This document shows positions 11,056 through 21,550 of a stretch of 64,000 bases of DNA, piece after piece. The notes beneath the pieces are model-generated. The model was not told the origin of the DNA. It was given only the letters and a program-made list of their open reading frames with translations, and searched no databases. Numbering within the stretch: position 1 is the stretch's first letter; each line of letters starts with the position of its first letter. This stretch comes from Bicyclus anynana (taxonomy: Eukaryota; Arthropoda; Insecta; Lepidoptera; Nymphalidae): assembly GCF_947172395.1 (NCBI RefSeq), contig NC_069108.1:1961501-2025500 (forward strand), given 5' to 3'. A program made the position numbers and the translations under genes.

Positions 11056-11835
11056 AATAATTCATCTATAGGTTTTAATTTTTACTTATAGTACCAGTAT
11101 TTGTTAAAATATGACCGCAAGTAACTATGAAACAAACGCCTATACTACGTTTGCATCACACCTACATCTGGGAATAGGGATGATGACTGTTTTTTAAATT
11201 GTATATACATTAAGATTATGCTAATAGTAAAGCAATTTTGTAAAAGTAACAAGGTATCTGCGATCATTACTTTCGGAGCTACAGGGATTTAAAGGGTCAG
11301 ATTTGCGGCGCTGCCGCGGATCCGTCTCGTCCGAATGACGTCGTAGGTAATGATCGTTAGATTTGTATGTGCGTTCAAACAAAATTACTAATATCTTTGT
11401 TATTTGTGCTTTTATGTTTATAGTTCACATATTAAAAAATGTCACATTTAATGTAAGGAAGCTAAAACTGTATGAATTTTCATCTAATTACGATGAAAGA
11501 TTTTTAATAGATTTTGAAATTTTATAATTTCCTTTTTTTTTCAAATATCCAGACAATCTTTGCTTTTTATGTATAAATTAGTTAACATTGACCTTATTTA
11601 CCCGAATGTATCTTAAAAATCAATATATTCAAACCTAGTCATCATCCCCATTACTCTTACGTTGTGATGGGGCGGAAGAGGGAGTGATAAGAAGACAAAG
11701 TTATCTCGTTAGGTACCTCAGAACATAAAGAACATACACAGAATTATACGTGTTGTTGTTGACTCTGGCAGTGTGTGTGTGCTAGTGTCGCCAGCGTGCG
11801 TGGTCATGTGTACTAGCACAAGTTGCAAGACTAAG
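11056..11835. other. Intergenic region between the ZAD gene and the zinc-finger pseudogene
   Basis: No gene seen. The part at 11760-11835 matches the C-terminal tail of the zinc-finger paralogue at 50540-50614 on the minus strand (ACACTGCCAGAGTCAACAAC), so the pseudogene's ancestral 3' end reaches to about 11755. Confidence 0.5.
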
Positions 11836-11839
11836 GCTT

Positions 11840-11998
11840 CTCACCAGTGTGAGTTCTCATATGTCTTACTAGGCTCCTGTTTACTGCACATTTATACTCA
11901 CATAGCGTACAAGAGTAAGGCTTTTTACCAGTCTGAGTTCGCATATGACTAACTAGGCTACTGTTATTTGCAAATTTGTACTCGCATGTGTTACAAAA
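11840..11998 (-). pseudogene. Fossil zinc fingers after the stop
   Basis: In frame with the array, after the TAA, two further units are readable: FCNTCEYKFANNSSLVSHMR followed by TQ in place of TH, and YSCTLCEYKCAVNRSLVRHM. Then a stop after GEKP and more stops in the last finger. These mark the former length of the array. Confidence 0.85.
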
Positions 11999-14829
11999 TT
12001 AAGACTTCTCACCAGTGTGAGTACGCATATGTCTGACTAGGCTACTGTTTACTGCACATTTATACTCACATAGCGTACAAGAAAAAGGCTTCTCACCAGA
12101 GTGAGTTCGCATATGATTAACTAGACTACTGTTACTTGCACATTTGTACTCGCATGTGTTACAAATATAAGGCTTCTCGCCAGTGTGAGTTCGCATATGT
12201 CTGACTAGGCTACTGTTAACTGCACATTTATACTTGCATACCGTACAAGAAAAAGGCATGTCACCAGTGTGAGATGGCATATGATTCACTAACTGTATTT
12301 TTTGAGCACATTTGTAATCACATAAGTTACAAGAAAAAGGCTTCTCACCAGTGTGAGATCGCATATGACTCCTAAGGCTAGCGTTTACTGCACATTTGTA
12401 CTCGCACAAATTGCAAGAATAGGGCTTCTCACCAGTGTGAGTTCGCATATGTCTTACTAGGCTAATGTTTACTGAAGATTTATAGTCACATAACGTACAA
12501 GAATAAAGCTTCTTACCAGTGTGAGATAGCATATGATTCATTAAGTGGGTTTCTTGAGTACATTTGTACTCGCATAAGTTACAAGAATAAGGCTTCTCAT
12601 CAGTGTGAGTTCGTTTTTGTTTCATAAGGTCACTATTTGTAATGGTTTTAATCGTGCTTAAGTTACAAGAATAAAGCTTGTTACTAGTGTGAGTTCGCAT
12701 ATGTCTCACTAGGCTACTGTTTCCTGCACATTTATACTCACATTGCGAACAAGAATAAGGCTTCTCACCAGTGTGAGTTCGCATATGATACACTAACTGG
12801 TTTTTTTGAGCACATTTGTACTCGCATAAGTTACAAGAATGAGGCTTCTCAGCAGTGTGAGTTCTCATATGTCTCACTAGGCTACTGTTTGCTGTACATT
12901 TATACTCACATAGCGTACAAGAATAAGGCTTATCACCAGTGTGAGATCGCATATGACTCACAAGGCTACCGTTTACTGAACATTTGTACTCACATAAATT
13001 GCAAGAATAAGGCTTCTCACCGGTGTGAATCCGCATATGTCTCACTAAACTTATCTTTACTGTACACTTATACTCACATAGCGTACAAGAATAAGACTTC
13101 TTACCAGTGTGAAATCGCATATGTGTAATTAAGTAGGCTTTTTGAGCACATCTGTACCCGCATAAGTTACAAGAGAATGGCTTCTCACTAGTGTGAGTTC
13201 GTTTATGTCTCACAAGGTCACTATGTGTAATGCTTTTAAACGTGCATAAATTACATAAATAAGGCTTCTCACCAGTGTGAGTTCGCATATGTCTCACTAG
13301 GCTACTATTTACTGTACATTTATACTTACACAGCGTACAAGAATAAGGCTTCTTACCAGTATGAGATCTCATATGTATCATTAAGTGGACATTTCGAGCA
13401 TATTTGAACTCACAAAAGTTACAAGAATAAGGCTTCTCACCAGTGTGAGATCGCATATGGCACACTAACAGAATTTTTTGAGCACATTTGTACTCGCATA
13501 AGTTACAACTATAAGGCTTTTCACCAGTGTGAGTTCGCATATGTCTCACTAGGCTAACGTTAACTGCACATTTATAGTTACATAGCGTACAAGAATAAGG
13601 TTTCTCACCAGTGTGAGTTCGCATATGATTTACTAAGTATTTTTTTTTAACACATTTGTACTCGCATATGTCACAATACAAATGCTTATCACCAGTGTGA
13701 GATCGCATATGACGCACTAAATGTTGTTTACGAGTACATTTGTACTCACATAAGTTACAAGAATAAGGCTTATCACCAGTGTGAGATCGCATATGACTCA
13801 CTAACTGAATTTTTTGAGCACATTTGTACTCGCATAAGTTACAAAAATAAGGCTTTTCACCAGTGTGAGTTCGCATATGACGCACTAAATGTTCTTTACG
13901 AGTACATTTGTACTCACATAAGTTACAAGAATAAGGCTTTTCACCAGTGTGAGTTCGCATATGACTCACTAAATGTTGTTTACGAGTACATTTGTACTCA
14001 CATAAGTTACAAGAATAAGGCTTATCACCAGTGTGAGTTTGCATATGTCTCACTAACTGAATTTTTTGAGCACATTTGTACTCGCATAAGTTACAAAAAT
14101 AAGGCTTTTCACCAGTGTGAGTTCGCATATGTCTCATTAGGCTAACGTTAACTGCACATTTATACTTACATAGCGTACAAGAATAAGGTTTCTCACCAGT
14201 GTGAGTTCGCATATGATTCACTAAATATTGTTTACGAGTACATTTGTACTCACATAAGTTACAAGAATAAGACTTGTCACCAGTGTGAGTTCGCATATGA
14301 AGCACTAAATGAATTCTGTTAGTGCATTTGTATTGACAAAGCTTGCAAGTGAACTGTTTTCTTTCACTGTGAGTCTTTATGTGTTTAACTAAGAGCTTTT
14401 TTTGTTTAAACATACTTCTGCAAACATCACAAGTATAGCATTTTTTCTCATTATGTGTGTGTAAACTATTTACTGTCGAGTTGGTTAATTGTATATTACT
14501 GTCATTATTCAAGCAATCACTTTCACTTTGCAAAGTGTTATGTTTGTTGAGTGTCCCGGTGACGTTATTCTCACTTGTTCTCTGACAATGAGACTTTGTA
14601 GAGGCAGTATCAACATGTCGCCTGGTACAATTGCTGACAGATGCTCTTGATCTCTCAGGGTATCTGAATATATCATATAATTTGACGACACAGTTCATTA
14701 ATAGTTTAATATCTATCTTAGTGTTGGTCTCAGACGTCTGGTCAGCTAATTCTTCTTTGATATCAAGTGCTGGTATTTCAGCGATTGTAACATCTTCTTT
14801 GGTTGCAAGAGGCGCGGCCAAGTGAGGGA
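11999..14829 (-). CDS. Open C2H2 zinc-finger exon with 29 finger units
   Basis: An unbroken frame of about 943 codons after acceptor TTTTGTTTCAG (exon start 14829, phase 1 as in the paralogue). About 130 acidic or polar residues precede the array (first in-frame ATG near residue 45). Then 29 units of 28 residues follow, pattern YSCNLCEYKC..LVRHMRTH with TGEKP-type linkers, as in Kruppel-like DNA-binding proteins. Unit 22 (YSCNLSTIK..LMKQKRTH) has lost a Cys and a His. Recurring three-finger blocks (CTRKQHLV, CAVNVSLV, CAQKIQLV) show recent internal duplication; the paralogue at 48936-50614 has 15 units. The stop TAA at 11999-12001 stands where TAT (Tyr) is expected. Upstream exons are frameshifted, so whether it is translated is open; an alternative promoter is possible. 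Confidence 0.8.
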
Positions 14830-14879
14830 CTGAAACAAAAAAATTTCATTGCTTTATTTTTCTTTTATTTATTTTATAA

Positions 14880-14945
14880 AAAAAAACCGGCCAAGTGCGC
14901 GTCGGGTCACGCACAGTGAAGATTAAATGATCGTGGTTTGTACAC
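14880..14945 (-). repeat. Dispersed repeat end
   Basis: AAAACCGGCCAAGTGCGCGTC is the reverse complement of a sequence type repeated at 28262-28310 (GGAACCCTTCATGGGCGAGT, TCGCACTTGGCCG). Confidence 0.5.
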
Positions 14946-14947
14946 TC

Positions 14948-15088
14948 TGTTGTAAAAGACCATTGCGTGATATAAGACTGTTTATTTAATCCTTTCACCA
15001 GTCCGAAAGGGCGTGGGTTCGTATCCCACCGCTGTCACCATGTTGTAAAAGACCATTGCGTGATATAAGACTGTTTATTTAATCCTTT
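14948..15088. repeat. tRNA 3' half between two identical 48-bp repeats
   Basis: 14948-14995 and 15041-15088 are identical (start TGTTGTAAAAGACCATTGCG). The 45 bp between them (14996-15040) match the 3' half of a class II tRNA of leucine type: the end of the anticodon stem (CACCAG), a variable arm TCCGAAAGG, a T-arm GTGGGTTCGTATCCCAC, an acceptor strand GCTGTCA and then CCA. Eukaryotic tRNA genes do not encode CCA, so this came from a mature tRNA. Confidence 0.75.
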
Positions 15089-15515
15089 GTTTTCTTACAA
15101 TTCCATTTGACAGATGTCGAAATACAAACTAATAAAAAATAAACTTAGTATAGAAACTTATTCTATAACACACTCGACTTACATAGCGATATTAGGCCCC
15201 CATACTATTCTTAATTTATATTAATGACATGCATAAATCAACCAATAACCCTATGATTTTGTTTGCTGATGACTGTAGTGTAATATTTACTAATAAAGAT
15301 CAAGAACATCAAGAACATATGATGAATACTAGTATAGTTGACATAATGCAATGGCTGACATCAAATAATTTGACATAAAATTTTAATAAAACTAAATTAA
15401 TGACATTTCTAAATATTAGGAGCAATAGACATAAACTTGACATAGATATTAATTATATAGATAATAAAATTGACAATACAAATGTAACAAATTTACAAAC
15501 TACAAATAGATGCTT

Positions 15516-16035
15516 AATAATAATAATAATAATAAGCTTTATTTTCCCATTTAACTTAACAATACTTAACAATATCTTAAAACTATTCTAACTAATCTAT
15601 ATATTTATCTAAATAGTTAATTTATGTACTAGTTAATAATGGGCCCCTTCGGGTATAAGCCTCCTCCATCTTTTTCCAATTGTCCCTTTCTTTTGTGAGT
15701 TCCATCCAACCTTGGCCAGCCACTGCGGTAATGTCATCTACCCACCTTCCTATAGGCCTTCCTACCTTCCTTTTACCAAGTGGACCTTTCCAGTAGGTAA
15801 TTTTCTTAGTCCACCGTTTGTCCTTTAGCCTGCCAAGGTGGCCTGCCCATCTCCACTTAAGTCTTTGTGCATGGTCCAGAGCATCTGTGAGATTAGTTTT
15901 TTTCCTAATAATCATACTGTTTATTTTGTCAGCTTTTTTTAGTTTCAAGATGCTCCTTTCCATTGCACGTTGTGTGGTGATGAGTTTATGCCTCGAACTT
16001 GTGTTGTAGACCCATGTTTGGCAGATACATACATG
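15516..16035 (-). mobile_element. RTE-type LINE 3' end inserted in another LINE
   Basis: The minus-strand frame 15622-16035 encodes the RTE tail (QTWVYNTSSRHKLITTQRAM, RLKWRWAGHLGRL, GRPIGRWVDDITAVAGQGW). The 3' tail is (TTA)n at 15517-15533. An 11-bp target duplication AATAGATGCTT stands at 15505-15515 and 16036-16046. Removing the insert restores the host LINE reading. Confidence 0.92.
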
Positions 16036-16387
16036 AATAGATGCTTGACATGGAAAAATCACATCGAATATGTATCTAAACAAGTTAGTCAAGCGTCATA
16101 TAGTTTGCACATGTCAACCATGACGTCCTAATGACTGCATACCATGGATATGTAGTATCTATATTAAGGTACGGTATCATATACTGGGGAAACGGTATTA
16201 ATAATAACAGTGTATTGATAGCGCAAAAAAGATGCATATGAGCACTTTTTCAACTATGTATACGAGATAGTTGTAGGCCGTATTTCCAATAACTAGACAT
16301 ACTAACAATACCATCATTATATTTTTATGAAGTAGTTATGTTTGTAGTTAATAACAAACAATTGTTTATACCATATGATAAAAATAA

Positions 16388-16664
16388 GTCTGGTTTTCCT
16401 TCCTGACGCTATAACTCCAGAACGCACGAATTGATTTCCACAGGTTTGCATTCGTTGGAAAGGTCTCAGGCTCCGTGAGGTTTATAGCAAAAAAAAATCA
16501 GGAAAAATTTCAATGTAGGGTAGGGGTAGTGTAGGGGTAGGGTAGGGATAGAGTAGGGGTAGGGAATGGGTAGGGTAGTGGTAGGGTAGGGTAATGGTAG
16601 GGTAGGAGTAGTTGAAAGTTTACATCGAATTTCACGCGGACGAAGTCGCGGGCGTCCGCTAGTA
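16388..16664 (+). repeat. Repeat D copy inside the LINE, with GGGTAG-rich core
   Basis: Ends in GAAGTCGCGGGCGTCCGCTA. An internal stretch at 16510-16612 is a degenerate GGGTAG/GGGGTAG array. The host LINE reading resumes after it. Confidence 0.8.
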
Positions 16665-17160
16665 CCAAATGAAAATGACATAAAAATGAAAATGATGAGA
16701 CGCGACAATGAAAAATTCAGATGCGAACAACATAAAACTGCTCTGTACCACAACAGTTTCTTCAGTGCAGCAATAAAAATTTATAATAAGTTACCAAAAG
16801 GAAATTAGGAAAGTAAAAAATATAAACTGCTTTAAGAATAATTTATACAAATATCTAAGTCATCAGTGTAAACGAATATATAAATTGATACTATCGATAT
16901 TATTTCAGACAAATAATTTTTATTTTTTTTTGTGACATGTTTAACTTTTTGCTTGTATTTTTTATTATTATTATTACTATTGAATATCATTTGGATTGAC
17001 CACACTAATTATTTAATAATAATATTCTGAAAAATGTAAATTGTATATTGTAAATATTGAATGAAGTCTAATAGATTCAAATAATTTAAAAACACATAAT
17101 AATTTGCATGCCAAATAGGCAAGAAAAATTAATGATCACGTATTTTTTCTTTTTTTTTTT

Positions 17161-17431
17161 TGACTCAAAAATAACAAAGTTATAGTTAGCTAAAGTTATT
17201 TATTTTCAAACAGAATTTGAGGGTCACCCTCCACATATCCCCTAACAACAAAATCAGCTGGTAGGTTAGCGAGCGCCCGGGCCGAGGACCGTTGACCTTT
17301 GTGCGTTTATTTTATTTTCGTTTGATACCTATCTATTATTTTTTATAATTAAAGGACGTCAGGAAGGGCCGCCAGCAATTGCCGCGATTGTTTGCTAATA
17401 ATGTGTCCATTATTTTGTTATTTTTGAGTCA
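17161..17431. mobile_element. MITE-like element with 18-bp terminal inverted repeats
   Basis: TGACTCAAAAATAACAAA at 17161-17178 is exactly repeated in inverse at 17414-17431. The 271-bp element has a GC-rich core (GAGCGCCCGGGCCGAGGACC). No transposase. The target duplication could not be settled. Confidence 0.75.
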
Positions 17432-18143
17432 TAAATTGAAAAAAAATCATTACATAAAATGTACCGAATGTAAATCTACAAACGATTTATATTCTATTAA
17501 TGATACAGAACCACGAAAAAAAAATCTTCACTAAAGACCGAATCATCCTGTATATGAAACCTTTTTTGACAGAGCCGCCACCCACCCCAACCAACTAGTG
17601 GTGGAGGTTGACAACGATCCCAACCCCGCTTGTAGATATAGATGCCCGAAGAAAGTCCTTTACGATCCTTACGATCACATAACGACCGACAACGTTTCCC
17701 AGACAACACAAACACAAGCTACACAGCGTCTTTGCCGAAGATGAGGTCCCCGATATCTGAGGTCACCCGGTCGGTATTTAGTCAGGGATGAAGAACAGAA
17801 CATTTTGTACACCTGATTACTAACAAGCTAATTTTTTGTGAGTAGCTTCATCTCGATGAGACGATCAACTTTTTTTAAAAAATTCAAAATTAATTTATTT
17901 CAAGTAGACTCAGTTTACAAGCACTTTTGATATGTCAGTTGACTATTTGCACCCTGAGCCTATCTATTTAAATCTGAAAATGCTGGTAATAAAATCATTA
18001 ATTACATAGGTTAAACCCCATTAATATTTTAGGGCTACACCTACATATATGCCTACTTTAACAGCCCACTATAGGGCTAGGCCTTCCTTATAGGAGAGAG
18101 GCTAACTCTCCACTATGTGTGGGCCGACAAGTTGCTCACTCAC
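17432..18143. other. Pseudogene intron, no feature recognised
   Basis: AT-rich with one GC-richer patch around 17570-17640 (ACCCACCCCAACC). A minus-strand frame at 17497-17715 has no recognisable domain. Confidence 0.4.
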
Positions 18144-18482
18144 CTGAAGGTTGAGCCAAGTGTCCGGAGGAGTGAGAGTCATCGTCCAAGCTCTGAACTG
18201 CATGCCTGTAAAGTATACTCGTGTGAGAATGTATGCAGAGTACTGGGGAGTGGAGCGTACACAGCGGGCAGAGAGGAGGCGAGGCTGGTATGAACACTGC
18301 TACAGTATACTGACTTGTGCTCACTGAGGGGCGCCGAGTGCCAGCCAGAGCTCGCAGCTGCAGCAGCCTCACTCACTTGTGACATCAAACATAAAGTGTC
18401 AATATCACTGATCTGTCAGACAAAGGAACATACATGAAATTAACACTCCTTGAGAAATTTTTATTTATTTATTTTTATTTTA

Positions 18483-18775
18483 TTCTTAACAAGTTAGCCC
18501 TTGACTACAATCTCACCTGATGGTAAGTGATGATGCAATCTAAGATGGAAGCGGGCTAACTTGTTAGGAGGAGGATGAAAATCCACGTCCCTTTCTGTTT
18601 CTATATGACATTATACAGTTACGCTAAATCGCTTGGCGGTACGTCTTTGACGGTAGGGTGGTAACTAGCCACGGCCGAAGCCTCCTACCAGCCAGACCTG
18701 GACCAATTAAGAAGAACTCAATCGGCCCAGCCGGGGATTGAACCCAGAACCTCTGTCTTGTAAATCCACCTGTCC
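18483..18775 (-). mobile_element. SINE-B, head truncated
   Basis: AACAAGTTAGCCCTTGACTA through GCTTGGCGGTACGTC to GTCTTGTAAATCCACC; then continues into other sequence without the tRNA-like head. Confidence 0.9.
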
Positions 18776-18824
18776 AGAACTGGGACAGACTAGGCATCAA
18801 CATCAATGGCGAGTACATCACTCA

Positions 18825-18960
18825 ACTGAATTCCTTTACCCTACATCTGTTGGTCACGAATCCTGGACTTTGCTTGGAACTTTTCTGACTACCAAGCAAT
18901 GAACCCAGCACCCGCATGGTAAATCCATGGATTGCTAAGATATTTGTCTCTACCAGTCTT
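18825..18960 (-). repeat. Repeat F copy
   Basis: Shares GAATTCCTTTACCCTACATC, CCTGGACTTTGCTTGG and ATCCATGGATTGCTAAGATA with 33300-33440, 36025-36075 and 41215-41350. Confidence 0.7.
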
Positions 18961-19429
18961 CATGCTATTGACTTCACAAGAAGAACCAGTCATTCAACAG
19001 ACAATGGAGCGAGCTATAAACTTAGTAGAATGACGGATATTTGTATCACCTGAAAATGCATGTTCATATGAGCATTGTACTCTTCTTCACAGGGAAAATC
19101 CTTAAAACAAATAGTACATCCGAATGTGGTACTTTCATACTTCAACAGATCATGTATTCCTGGTAAATTTTCTGCAACTATGGAGCTTGAAGCTCGTGTC
19201 TTTTGGAGAGATTCCCGAAGAGCATGAGCCAGTAGCTTTGACTCCAACTCAGTGTTGCTCTCCTCAGGTACTGAGTGTCCGTGGTGAGATGCAACCAGTT
19301 CATCATATTCTTTTTTCACTTCCATGTTTCCAACATGGAGATTCAAGACTTCTTTCAGTTTTCACAATAACCTGTATTACCACTGTATAGTTTTTAAGTC
19401 TTCTACAACGTCTTAGCCACAATCACAGC

Positions 19430-19959
19430 AGAACATAAAGCATTGAAATTCAGCTTAGTGTTGGTCAAGTACCAAGTTCTATAATTGTAGTTCTCAATCT
19501 CTAGTCTTAACAATACATAAAATTTTAATGGGACACAAATCACATTGTATCAAAAATAACGTACGGAGTCACCTTATAATAATTACTATTAGTTATTACT
19601 TAGGAATTGCGTACAATCTCTAAAATATTATTGAAATAATGCATGCGTAATTAAAGATTTTCATAATTTTTTATTTATTTGTCACAATGTCACAGATCAA
19701 TAAATTAAATAAAATAACAAACCACAGAGAGTAAAAAGTAAAAACACCACACACAGCTCATTTGTCGTCTGTGCACCACAGAGTCCACAGACGTCAAATA
19801 ATCTAACCCACAGATTATTATCACAGACACAGACAACAAATATGATCGCTCTCTTTTACTTTTTTTTTTGGCAAATTTTTAGCTTTAGGTTCTTTAAACC
19901 CGATGTATGTGCTCATTTTTTTTTAATTTTACATGGCCCCTTAGTTATAGCTTCTTACT
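19430..19959. other. Upstream region of the zinc-finger pseudogene
   Basis: No THAP or ZAD exon could be found. 19740-19850 has a dense set of CACAGA/TCTGTG words (CACAGATTATTATCACAGAC). Confidence 0.45.
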
Positions 19960-20244
19960 TATTTGTCAAGCGATGATACAACATAAGATGGTGGAGGAAG
20001 GCAATTTGTTGTTGAAACAAGTAGGATGAAAATCCACACCCCTTATTATTTCTACACATCGTACTGCAATGCTTAATAGCTAGGCGGTACGTCTATGCCA
20101 GTATGGTGGTAACTAGTTACGGCCGAAGCCTCTCACCAGCTAGACCTGGACCAATTAAGAAAACCTCAATCGGCCCAGCCGGGAATCGAACCCAGGACCT
20201 CCGTCTTGTAAATCCACCGCACATACCACTGCGCCACGCAGGCC
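19960..20244 (-). mobile_element. SINE-B, near full length
   Basis: From CAAGCGATGATACAACATAA to CACTGCGCCACGCAGGCC, with head and B-box (GGGAATCGAACCC on the plus strand). Confidence 0.88.
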
Positions 20245-20479
20245 ATTTTTTTCGGGATAAAAGTTCCCTTTATGGTTGCTCATTATACTTTTTTTAAATA
20301 AAGTTGTACTTAATGCGTTGTAGAATGGTGCGGGTGACAGTTACCTTAAGACATTCTTATTACGTTCCATCTCAACCAACTTTCAAGAGTGAAACGAACG
20401 TACTTTTAAATCTAAGATTTAAATTGTGTCTGGAATACATTTGCGACTTATAGCCGAATCAAAAGAGCCTCGACCTGCT

Positions 20480-20695
20480 CATAAGCAGCTCCGATTTTGA
20501 TGATTTGTTTTTTGTTATGTTTGTTTCTTGATATTATATAATATTATTTGAAATCAGAAACCTTTTGCCACTTCAAAAGGTTTCTGATTTCAAATAATAT
20601 CAAGAACACCAAAACATTTATGATTTTAAATAACATAAAAAAACATGACTTTAAAAAAAATCAACATCAACATCGGAGCTGTTTCTGAGGACGTT
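20480..20695. mobile_element. Foldback element
   Basis: Outer arms AGCAGCTCCGAT (20485) and ATCGGAGCTGTT (about 20673) are inverted. The inner arm TTTGAAATCAGAAACCTTTT at about 20547-20566 is mirrored at 20575-20594, with a 6-nt loop. The left arm has a 10-bp duplication (TATAATATTA). Probably a non-autonomous TIR transposon or one able to form a long hairpin. Confidence 0.75.
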
Positions 20696-20790
20696 TGTTG
20701 TATGTATTATTTGACTCCAATATTAGAAATATGGATTTTTTTAAATACTCTACAAGTTAGCCCTTGACAGTTGACTACAATCTCACCTGG

Positions 20791-21285
20791 GTGAGATTCG
20801 AGCTCAGCAGCAGAATTCCCAGCTTAGGGGGTTTTCCCTCAGATTTAGGGGGCAAATAAGTGAAATGGGACGTTTTTAGGGGTATTTTTAGGGATTTTTT
20901 GACTCTTTAATATTTTTAAATTGATGCTAATTGTAATATTTCTTTCTTGACCTAGCGACATATACTTAATACGATATTCTACAACCACTCTGAGACAACC
21001 GGCGGCAAATTTCATCCAATAAAAAAAGTTGTTAAATTTATTCTCTGTCAACATGTATGATTTCAAAAAATCTGAATCTTCAGAAGACGTAATATTTTGT
21101 CCCTATTAAATATAGACTTTTGAAACATATTACTTCTAAATTATTATGAATTTATATTTTTTAGGGGAACAACTCAATAATTATGGCGATTTTAGGGGTT
21201 TTTGACACAAACTTTAGGGATAAATATTTTGGAGAGTTGGTAACACTGCTCAGCAGTAAGCCGAATTTGGGTTGATAATGATGAA
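20791..21285 (+). mobile_element. SINE-A 3' end split by an insertion
   Basis: GAGATTCGAGCTCAGCAG (20793-20810) and TAAGCCGAATTTGGGTTGAT (21257 on) are adjacent in intact SINE-A copies. The insert 20811-21248 separates them. Confidence 0.8.
20811..21248. mobile_element. Non-autonomous hAT-like element in SINE-A
   Basis: Eight-bp target duplication CTCAGCAG at 20803-20810 and 21249-21256. The ends begin CAGAATTCCCAG and, inverted, CAGTGTTACCAACTC, as in insect hAT termini. The inside is rich in TTTAGGG and has no transposase. Confidence 0.8.
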
Positions 21286-21550
21286 TCTGTAGATCTACTG
21301 AACCGATTTTGAAAATTATTTTACCATTAGAAAGCCACTTGTGAAAAACATAGGCTATATTTAATACCCGTATTTTCACGGGAACTAAAACTACACGGTT
21401 AAAACCTAGGCTTCTGCTAATCTTAACTAAAGGTAATAAATAAGTAAACCAAGACAACTTTAAACTTTTATTAAAAAAAAAAGCATTGATGCTCCGAAAA
21501 AATACACCTATTACTACTAGCAGTACCACATTGATCTCCTATTAAAAAGT

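Larger units (their letters stand above)
15195..16870 (+). mobile_element. LINE fragment (reverse transcriptase and C-terminus), twice interrupted
   Basis: The broken plus-strand reading includes a YINDMHKSTNNPMILFADDC catalytic block, NFNKTKLMTFLNIRS, then NIEYVSKQVSQASYS type text and a C-terminus (YHNSFFSAAIKIYNKLPKG). The RT order is typical of Jockey/CR1-like LINEs; the clade is not resolved. It is split by an RTE fragment at 15516-16035 and by repeat D at about 16388-16664. Several stops. Confidence 0.8.
11755..19420 (-). pseudogene. Decayed paralogue of the THAP-ZAD-C2H2 gene
   Basis: Three exons of the gene at 42533-50614 can be matched here in order on the minus strand: 19050-about 19420 (lone-finger exon, CTICFKDFPCEEEYNAHMNMH), 18144-18412 (linker exon, SSGWHSAPLSEHKSVYCSS) and 11999-14829 (finger array). 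The intact copy reads without break; this one has stops and a 5-nt net deletion in the first matched exon and two single-base deletions in the linker exon (about 18263-18268 and 18294-18298) that lead to a TGA. THAP and ZAD exons are not found upstream. The array ends early and fossil fingers follow. The splice sites of the linker exon (acceptor CTGACAG, donor GTGAGT) and the phases are still those of the paralogue, so the loss is probably fairly recent (inference). Confidence 0.78.

Noticed and set aside
12889..13128. Plus-strand frame opposite the zinc-finger array
   Set aside because: It is the complement of the finger repeat and has no domain of its own.
16510..16612. Telomere-like GGGTAG array
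   Set aside because: Units are irregular (GGGTAG, GGGGTAG, GTGGTAG), differ from the insect TTAGG motif and lie inside repeat D.
18624..18821. ORFs within SINE-B copies (also 10767-11057, 39455-39637, 47862-48044, 54158-54404)
   Set aside because: Identical translations across copies show that they are SINE by-products.
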